NCBI RefSeq assembly: GCF_964340395.1
Contig: NC_135562.1
Span: 19,911,626-19,975,625 of the forward strand
Length of the DNA stretch: 64,000 nt
Source: Glandiceps talaboti
Taxonomy: Eukaryota; Hemichordata; Enteropneusta; Spengelidae
Reading direction: 5' to 3'
Within the stretch, counting starts at the first letter, position 1. The number at the start of each line of letters is the position of its first letter. Shown one piece after another: positions 56,571 through 64,000 of this stretch. The position numbers and the translations under genes were made by a program. The notes under the pieces are model-generated. The model was not told the DNA's origin. It made no database searches and worked only from the letters and a program-made list of their open reading frames with translations.

Positions 56571-56993
56571 CATCTGCCCCTGTTGTTTGATATTCGACTG
56601 TATTATTAAGTTTTGTTAAACTCTAATGAATTTATTCGGGTTGGGGGGTACTTGAAAATTTATTCGGGTAGGGGGGGGGGGTACTTGAAATATTTGGGGC
56701 TTTGGCAGGGGGGGGTACTTGAAAAATTTTGGAATATGGCAGGGGGGTACTTGAAAAAAAATTAGGGTTTTACAAAAAATCTCCCGACCCCCCCCCCCCC
56801 AACAAGTTTTTGTGAAAGCAGCCTTATATTTTTTTTTTCATGAGTGATTGTCTAGCTCAGGTTTTCTGTTATTTATTCCTATCAGATGTACATGTACAGT
56901 AATTACAGATTGGGAGAATAGGTTTATATTGTCTTTTTAAGTTGATGTCAGTTTCCACACCCACAATTTCTTGCGAGACTTCTTACCTTCATA

Positions 56994-57413
56994 TTATTCT
57001 GTTCCATTTGTGAGAATACTTGTAGCTGACACTACACTGGCACCGCAGTTGTCACATTCAACATGTAAAACACTGCCTCCCTCGTACTTAGTTTTGCCAG
57101 TACACTTGATGAGACGGAAATGGTTAAGACGTACTTCACACGAATCTAACTCTCGAGCAAGTACTCCAAGATTGACGACTCTTACACCTTCATTCCAAGG
57201 GACATCCTTGGTGGTCGTTGTTGTCAGCTTGTCTTTATCAGCATTCGTAACATTAGTTGAACTTGCAATCGAGTCCAATGGATGGTTTGGATATTCCCCA
57301 CTTACTGATCGTACAAGCCACCTTTTCACTGTTGCTTCTTTTACCTTTAGACGACGTGACAATTCATTCCGTTTCAAAAATTTGCCACTACCGGATTTTA
57401 ACATCTTAGACAA
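56994..57413 (-). CDS. Mutator-like TE protein, N-terminal part
   Basis: 139 codons: a basic start (MSKMLKSGSGKFLKRNELSR, RLKVKEATVKRWLV), a Thr-rich linker, then RVVNLGVLARELDSCEVRLN, HFRLIKCTGKTKYEGGSVLH and VECDNCGASVVSATS. The block V-x-LGVLA ... C ... T-KYGxGSxLxVxCxxCG is typical of the Mutator-like domain found in arthropod and invertebrate TE proteins; the first Cys pair is only partly kept (SCEVRLN). It ends at a TAA at 56994; the catalytic region is absent. It lies just outside the TTA-flanked element. Confidence 0.55.
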   Translation of the reverse strand: MSKMLKSGSGKFLKRNELSRRLKVKEATVKRWLVRSVSGEYPNHPLDSIASSTNVTNADKDKLTTTTTKDVPWNEGVRVVNLGVLARELDSCEVRLNHFRLIKCTGKTKYEGGSVLHVECDNCGASVVSATSILTNGTE

Positions 57414-57619
57414 TTTGGTACCGTCGATAGATCGTCTGCAGAACTAAAAATGGCTGACGCACACGTATGTTTTTGTCAGTCTAGGGGGTTTTATTGCGCA
57501 CAACCGTATGAGTGGCAGAATTTGGCGTACTTAACCTTAACTCAATTCAGCTCAGCTGGTCTCGCAACCCTTTAGATTTGTAACAAATTCCCATGTGCAT
57601 TGAATATTATTGACTTCAT

Positions 57620-58510
57620 AATGTTCGTACCACGTGTGTGATTTGGGCCAAAAATGTAATTTTTTGTACAAAAATTAAAATAAAAAAGTACTGATCTCAA
57701 TGACATGAAATTATTTTGGAATGATTCAATTAATAAAAGCTTGATACCTACCATCAACAGAGTTTTCTTTCTGTTGCTTCCGTGTTAATGGAGATTACTG
57801 GGAAGAATGTTTTCCATAGTTCTTATTTAGGGCTGTCAAATTCATATCTTGGTTTTCTTCTCTTCTCAATATCTTTAATAATTTAAGAAATTAATTAAAC
57901 AATATTTGTAAATTATTACATACTTTGCAGCATTCCCCCTTCTACCCAACCTTTAGCTGAAACTATTTTAATTGCTTATTATCACTAGTATTAGATGAAG
58001 TACTGGAAATATACAAAATACATTTGTATGTTCCCTTTAGATGTTACAATAGCAATACATACATTATTCTATAAAAGTATCAAATATGAATGTTGTTCCT
58101 TTGACAGGCACACAGCTACAGATAAATTATATTATGAAATTTGAAAAGAAAATATTTAGATTACATATTGTGAATAATGAAATAAACAGGCAAACATGCA
58201 CTGTACAAATGTTGTTCTTGTAAACACTACAATCAAAATGGTACATTTTATGTAATGTTACCTGGTATGTATAATTTAAAAAAGCATACCATAGCCCGTA
58301 CATCACCACGCCAGTCACTAAATTTCTTCATGGCAAAAAGTTATAATTTTCTTCATATTGGCTGCTGTGTCTTCTCCTATTGCTGATATTTTTTAACATA
58401 TTTGCTATTATTTACGACCAAAGTTAAAGGACCATTAGAATATCAATGATGTTTTTTTGTTTTTTATTTGTCTTTTATTCCCAGAATTTTTGATGTCAAA
58501 TAGTGAATGG
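57620..58510. repeat. Duplicated block, copy 1
   Basis: Aligns by eye with 60265-61030 in the same orientation (shared phrases GATACCTACCATCAACAG, TTTGCAGCATTCC, CCAACCTTTAGCTGAAACTA, AATACATTTGTATGTTCC). Minus-strand exon-like pieces occur in both copies: KELWKTFFPVISINTEATER before GTAGGT, and GEDTAANMKKII near 58350. It looks like a partial gene duplication. The protein family is unknown. Confidence 0.75.
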
Positions 58511-58519
58511 TGTGCGCAG

Positions 58520-60264
58520 ATTAAGTATCTAAATGAATATATATATACTACAAGCAGGAGTCCCCAAAGAACCCTCACAGGCGCCAGGCACTTTCAACAG
58601 AGTTATTTGCTTAGAATTGTTCTGTAATTGTAATATTGTTGCAATTAATTTAGAAGTTTGCTAAGTACAATGCAAACGATGTATCATTTTTACATTGATA
58701 TGTAAAATTAAATATTGTATGACCTAAAGTAATGCCACTATCAAATACTTACAGCCATCCATTCATGCACAGAATTATTGGTCTCAAAAGAGACAGACAA
58801 ATAAAATACACACAGCACACCACACACATTTTACTTGCCTTCAGCTCAGTTTTAGTCATACGACTGTGCCAAACTTCAACATCCCTCTGTCCAGGTCATT
58901 TTGCAGGGGGTTGATATAACCTATGGCCCATCTCAAAAGTGATTCACCCCTGAGGTACGATACACTGTATCCCGTTGGTGGAATTTCGAGCTGTATTATA
59001 GTTAAATGCGGTAGCTGATCTATAATGGAGAACCCCCCCCCCCCCCCTCAATTTCGGATGTTGTCCGTAGATGGTATCTGTAACATGGTCATGGTTGTCA
59101 TCTCATTGTTTAAAATTTAATTTGTTTGGTTCCAAGGCCCATCTTCATGAGACAGAATCAAGTTAGCAATATCACTGGTGTCCATTCTGTTAGAGGTCTG
59201 AGGGTGGTTACTTATCAGTGTGCACCATCCATTAGCCTGGGCTATAGTCAATAACCTTTGGTCTTGTTTTAGTTTGTCTTTGGTTTTATCGTTACCCATT
59301 ATTATCAATAATGCCAGATATCAATATGGGGTAAGCAGACAACCGTAGTACCGATGGGCCAAACCACAATTATTGATCACATATTATTTGGGCGACAAAC
59401 TTGATGGGAGCCTGATTTCGTTATAATTTTGCCTTTCGGGTTAAATTTTAGATGCCCAGTGGGATTTACACTGTAATACATTTATACTAACTTAACTATT
59501 TGATTCCCAGCGCAACTTACACTACAATAAATTTGTACTAACTTAACTATTGAATGCTCAGTGGGACCTATATGTCCCTGAAAATATATTTATACTAATT
59601 TTACCATTTCATTTCATGTCTTACACTCCAATAACTCTTAACTAGCTTAACTATTAGATGCCCAACAGGACTTATCCTGTAATAATTATGTACTAAATTA
59701 ACTTTTATAGTCTAACATATACTTCATTTTAAAGTTCTATTCCTCCCCAGTGTAAGCTAGTCTTCTTCTGTTGTCTCTTCCAGTCCAGTATTCCCACTTC
59801 TCTTTACCATCTGCCATGCATCTATCATAGAATTCTTGGAACTCAAACCAACAGTTGTTCACCTCTTCAGCCTTTTTTCTGTGTACTCATCCTACCAAAT
59901 AAATTGCATTTGCATTGCATTTGTTTTAGTTAAACTAAATGATGTCATCAGTGGTTGGCAGTGGTTTGTGAATAATGCATGGATGTTTATTGATGCAACA
60001 AACAAGATACAAACTCGACATCGACTAATGCACGTACAACATATTTTTGACAATTTTAGCCTTAACACATGTAGTTCTCTTTCATGACTACCAATGTATT
60101 TGGTGTAATATTCCTTGTTTGTTATCTAAACCCAACCCTCCTTGTTTATCTAGACTATGCTTTAGAGTTTACAGATTGCCATAAATAGATACAAATTGTG
60201 TGTGTCTGTGTGTCAGTGTTGGGGCGACATGTGAATGGAATATTGGAATTTGAATGTGAATCAA
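58520..60264. other. Unique sequence between the duplicated blocks
   Basis: Contains a C15-like run at about 59032-59047, and short repeats near 59440-59690 around CCCAGTGGGATTTACACTGT. No supported gene. Confidence 0.4.
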
Positions 60265-61340
60265 TAATGATCATATCATATGTGTGATTTGGCTCAAAGA
60301 TGTTATTTTAGTGCAAAAAATCATACTCATAAAATACTGATCTGATTGGCCTAAAATTACTTGGGAATAATTCAATTAAAAAGATTGATACCTACCATCA
60401 ACAGTGGGGTTTTTTCTGTGGCCTCCATGTTGTTTGAGTTCACTGTGTAGTACGTTCTCCACAGTTCTTTATTTAGTCATTCAGTGACATTCCTTGGTTT
60501 TCTTCTCTTCTTAGTAGCTTTAAGAAATTAAGAAAGTAATTAATCAATATTTGTAAATTATTATATACTTTGCAGCATTCCACCTTCTCCCCAACCTTTA
60601 GCTGAAACTACTTTAATTGATTATTATCACTATTATCAGATGTAGGAGATATACAGAATACATTTGTATGTTCCTTTTAGCTGTTACAATAGCAATACTT
60701 TACATTATTCTATAAAAATGGCAAATATGGATGTTGCTACAAGAAAATATAATAATATATTGTGAAATATGAAATAAACAGGCAAACATGCACGATGCAA
60801 ATGTTGTTGTAAATACTACAATGAAAGTGGTACCTTTTATGTACTGTTACATGGTATGTATGATTTTAAATAGCATATATTCGCCCGTACAACACTGCAG
60901 CAGTCACTGAATTTCTTCTTTGCTAAACGTATCATGTTTTTCATGTTCCCAGCTGTGGCTTCTCCTATTTCTGTTATTGATAACTTTTTTGCCGTTATCC
61001 ATGAAGAAAATTAAAAGAAGCAGAAGATTAATTTATTTTTTATTACCTCAACTGAACTTAGTTTCACTAATGCTGTAAGCATGGCGTAGTGTCTGTTAAT
61101 ATGCCTATCAACAAGACCAAGCCCATAGCAACAGCCACATGATTGCATATATTGCAAAGACAACAACAGGGCTGGATAGGCAACTAGATATAATCATTAA
61201 AAAGTAAAGAAACACCTATGTATAGTATGGATCAGCATGTGGATAAACATTTTTTTTACATTCTACAGTTGTGCTACTACGCTATTGGTATTATTTATTC
61301 TTTTATTTTCTCAATTTCAGATGTCAAATAGTGAATGCTG
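60265..61340. repeat. Duplicated block, copy 2
   Basis: The partner of 57620-58510, about 2.65 kb downstream. Minus-strand pieces read GEATAGNMKNMIRLAKKKFS (near 60950), LKVGEKVECCK (near 60590) and ELWRTYYTVNSNNMEATEKT followed by PLLM and GTAGGT (near 60400). Conservation of splice-site-like borders in both copies suggests that coding exons were duplicated. Confidence 0.7.
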
Positions 61341-61347
61341 TGTGCTG

Positions 61348-62155
61348 CATCACCCCAATATGTAATACTAACCCAATATGTAATAACACCATAACCCAAT
61401 ATGTAATACTAACCCAATATGTAATAACATCTTAACCCAATATGTAATAAACCTAAACCAATATGTTTTAACACTTAACTCAATATGTTTCACTAACCCA
61501 ATATGTAATATTACCTTAAACTAGTATGAAATACTAACCCAATATGTTTTGACACTTAAGTCAATTTATTTCACTAACCCAATATGTAATAACATCTTAA
61601 CCCAATATGTAATACTAACCCAATATGTAATACTAACCCAATATGTAATAACATCTTAACCCAATATGTAATAAACCTAAACCAATATGTTTTAACACTT
61701 AACTCAATATGTTTCACTAACCCATTTTGTAATATTACCTTAAACTAGTATGAAATACTAACCAAATATGTTTTGACACTTAAGTCAATTTATTTCACTA
61801 ACCCAATATGTAATAACATCTTAACCCAATATGTAACACTAACCCAATATGTAATAACACCTTAACCCAATATGTAATACTAACCCAATATGTAATAACA
61901 CCTTAACCCAATATGTAATACTAACCCAATATGTAATAACATCTTAACCCAATATGTAATACTAACCCAATATGTAATAACACCTTAACCCAATATGTAA
62001 TAACACCTTAACCCAATATGTAATACTAACCCAATATGTAATAACATCTTAACCCAATATGTAATAAACCTAAACCAATATGTTTTATCACTTAACTCAA
62101 TATATTTCACTATTCCAATATGTAATAACACTTTAACCCAATACGTAATGACACT
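61348..62155. repeat. Minisatellite of 18- and 23-base units, higher-order arrangement
   Basis: Units are mostly AACCCAATATGTAATACT (18) alternating with AACCCAATATGTAATAACAC plus CTT (23). A variant block (ATAAACCTAAACCAATATG and on to CAATTTATTTCACT) occurs at 61447, 61671 and, shortened, 62064, which shows a higher-order period near 224 bases. Confidence 0.95.
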
Positions 62156-62159
62156 TTAA

Positions 62160-63330
62160 GTGTATAACTCATTATGTGATAGTATGCCACGTCGGAACCA
62201 TACTTAAAAAGGTGACTTGACCTGAACTTGGCATAGCGGCCTGTTTTAGTTATATATGAAGTCGTAATATGTCATGAAATGGTGTGATTTGTATTGTTCC
62301 TAAGATGTTGTGTCAGCAATATTTGCCGTAAAAACACATTGTTCTCCTTTAACTGGAGTAAAACAATTAGGACTTGATGAATAATTGTTATCTAAGCTAT
62401 CCACTAGGAATTTTAAATGTCTGCACAAAAGAGTTATAAATGTTACAACTTACGACAGTATGTTGCAAACACATAAACAATTTATTGTAGACATCCTTCA
62501 ATCCAAAAACGTCCACATACCTCCGCATACTAGAGCGCAATAAGCTTATTCACATGGTTATAAGTGTAATTCGCATGTAATGAAAACGTCAAAAAATAAA
62601 CAATTTCGTTATATTCAAAACTATGTTCGTAATGAGTTACGGTACTGTCGAGAATATTTTCCTGAAATGAAGAAACAAGCAATGATGGAAAATATACAAC
62701 CTATCCAACTTCGAAAACGTATCTCCCTTTAATTTTGACATGTACTCCCTCGATATTTGCTTTATCGCCAATAACATTTACATTTGCATTCCATGCCTTT
62801 TTAAACTAAGTTGAATTTAAACAGCATAGTCTGCAACAAAATAAGTAAAATAAATAAATAGACACGTTAAATAAATTAATAAATAAATTAATAAATAAAT
62901 AGAATAAAATAAAATAAAAGAATATTCCGACCTATTTTCTGAACTCATGTTGTTGGAAATGTTTTTTTTTTTAAATATAATAACTTTATATCGAATTTAA
63001 CAAAACATATTAACATATTTGAGAAATATCAAACTTTAACACGAACTTGTTAATATTATTTTCCCGTCCCTCCATATGATCTCCCGCACATACATCCAAT
63101 TTTGCACGCCTGTGAAAAGAATATTAACCCATGCATTGAACAATCTGTTACTGTTGATAATTTCCCGTAATCTTATGACTATCCCGTTACCTCTACCAAA
63201 GTCACGACATATTTGTCGCATGCTGTGGAAACCGGCGAATGTATCACTGCCATAGCTAATTTTCGGCGATCTACCAATATACTTAACTTCTGAAATCGTG
63301 TGTTCAGTACAAACAGAAAACCGAACGTAT
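62160..63330. other. Intergenic, no gene seen
   Basis: AT-rich, with an (AATA)n-like low-complexity stretch at about 62845-62925. A 109-codon minus-strand frame at 63036-63365 has no domain. Confidence 0.4.
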
Positions 63331-63395
63331 CTACAATGGTACGAGTTTCCGAGAGTTTTGTTCACTGGACGTGTTCTGCTGCAGTGGTTGCTCTA

Positions 63396-63674
63396 TGATG
63401 CTTCTCTGTTCATCATTGCTATGAGGTTGCTGTTTCAAGTATGATGCTTCTCTGTTCATCATCGCTATGAGGTTGCTCTGTTTCAAGTATGATGCTTCTC
63501 TGTTCATCATCGCTATGAGGTTGCTCTGTTTCAAGTATGATGCTTCTCTGTTCATCATCGCTATGAGGTTGCTCTGTTTCAAGTATGATGCTTCTCTGTT
63601 CATCATCGCTATGAGGTTGCTCTGTTTCAAGTATGATGCTTCTCTGTTCATCATCGCTATGAGGTTGCTCTGTT
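63396..63674 (-). repeat. 48-base tandem repeat, six copies, open in several frames
   Basis: Units start at 63396, 63442, 63490, 63538, 63586 and 63634; the first is 46 bases and the last partial. 48 is a multiple of 3, so frames stay open: on minus QSNLIAMMNREASYLK or, in another frame, EQPHSDDEQRSIILET per unit. The second is the more protein-like, and after the 2-base deletion it joins QPHSNDEQRSIIEQPLQQNT and SSEQNSRKLVPL, ending at a TAG. It could be the 3' end of a repeat-protein ORF; no upstream start was found for that frame. Confidence 0.9.
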
Positions 63675-63769
63675 TAAAACGCATAGGAATAACTTAAGCC
63701 AGAAGTTCTATTTTCACACAGCGGAATGTTGTTTCGGCCACTTGATATAAAATTGCAAAGTTCTTGTAT

Positions 63770-64000
63770 ATTTTACACAGACTTGTAACAATAATGAGTA
63801 CCACTTGTAATAAAATTGAAAATTAAACTTGTCAATATTTGTAATAAACTAACGACATTTATAATTAGTTATTGGCATTTGTAATAAAATTGCCGACATT
63901 TGTAATAAACGGCTGACATTTCTAATAATATTCCCTACATTTCTAATAAAATTGCCGACATTTGTAATACAATTGCCGACATTTATAATTAGTTATTGGC
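63770..64000. repeat. 21-base tandem repeat running off the window
   Basis: Degenerate units like GACATTTGTAATAAAATTGCC (21 bases), interspersed with ATAATTAGTTATTGGC. It continues to the window edge. Confidence 0.9.

Larger units (their letters stand above)
54120..56823 (-). mobile_element. PIF/Harbinger-type non-autonomous element with G-rich subterminal repeats
   Basis: Ends GGCTGCTTTCACAAAAACTT with GTT plus a G run are inverted copies at 54120 and 56823; TTA at 54117-54119 and 56824-56826 is the target duplication. A 3-base TTA duplication and GGC-type ends fit PIF/Harbinger. Both ends carry repeats of a G run plus GTACYTGAAA: two at 54188-54260, four at about 56640-56760. No transposase core was found inside, only the two minus-strand frames listed separately. 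The length is 2,704 bp. Confidence 0.8.

Noticed and set aside
61348-62155. Telomeric repeat (TAACCC words)
   Set aside because: The unit is 18/23 bases with ATATGTAATA; true TTAGGG/CCCTAA tandem repeats are absent.
63396-63674. CRISPR-like array
   Set aside because: The 48-base units are head to tail with no variable spacers, and the DNA is eukaryotic.

Overview
The window looks like animal nuclear DNA, most likely from a marine invertebrate. It is about two thirds A+T, its genes are split by GT-AG introns, and it carries many microsatellites and dense remains of animal-type transposons (Penelope-like, Kolobok, MULE, piggyBac, PIF/Harbinger-like, several non-LTR families). There are also satellites with ACGG or CTGT tracts of the kind common in mollusc, amphioxus and hemichordate genomes. 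The species cannot be named from the sequence. No bacterial operon, rRNA, tRNA or CRISPR array was seen.

Layout. 1-3.2 kb: a non-LTR retrotransposon broken into pieces on opposite strands around a 35-bp palindrome. 5.0-5.9 kb: a Helitron/pearl-like tandem array with an ACGG tract. 6.8-9.5 kb: a MITE, a 312-bp tandem duplication and a 30-bp duplication. 11.1-14.4 kb: the 3' end of a rhodopsin-family GPCR gene (TM6-TM7 exon and C-terminal exon on +), preceded by two decayed copies of the TM6 exon with a minisatellite between them. 14.7-16.4 kb: a 5'-truncated Penelope-like element with inverted flanks; one flank holds a complete-looking type I hammerhead ribozyme. 19.5-22.0 kb: a double PHD-finger gene fragment and a decayed transposon ORF. 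22.9-26.2 kb: a frameshifted multidomain transposon gene ending in a papain-like protease domain, split by a retrotransposon tail. 27.4-31.3 kb: zinc-finger ORFs and, on the minus strand, a MULE transposase. Histone-type 3' stem-loops lie downstream of the protease ORF and of the MULE ORF, with no histone gene in the window. 32.9-39.8 kb: minus-strand remnants of piggyBac and a PIF/ISL2EU-like transposase, plus a KDZ-like fragment on +.

42.1-49.5 kb is the best preserved system. A 6,239-bp Kolobok-type transposon (42835-49073) has 16-bp perfect terminal inverted repeats and a TTAA target-site duplication, and it lies inside an older 147-bp tandem-repeat element. It carries a 10-exon THAP + DDE transposase gene on +, with one in-frame stop and one single-base frameshift. 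Converging on it from the minus strand is a 3-exon gene whose product resembles the cysteine-rich C-terminal (ballast) domain of P2X7 receptors.

51.4-57.4 kb: a tyrosine-recombinase-like fragment, a LINE, a 2.7-kb element with TTA duplications, 23-bp inverted ends and G-rich subterminal repeats, and a Mutator-like N-terminal ORF. 57.6-61.3 kb: a duplicated block of about 0.9-1.1 kb that appears to carry short minus-strand exons. 61.3-64.0 kb: three unrelated tandem arrays. The only feature that looks like a host gene with good confidence is the GPCR; most other coding sequence is transposon-derived and damaged to varying degrees.
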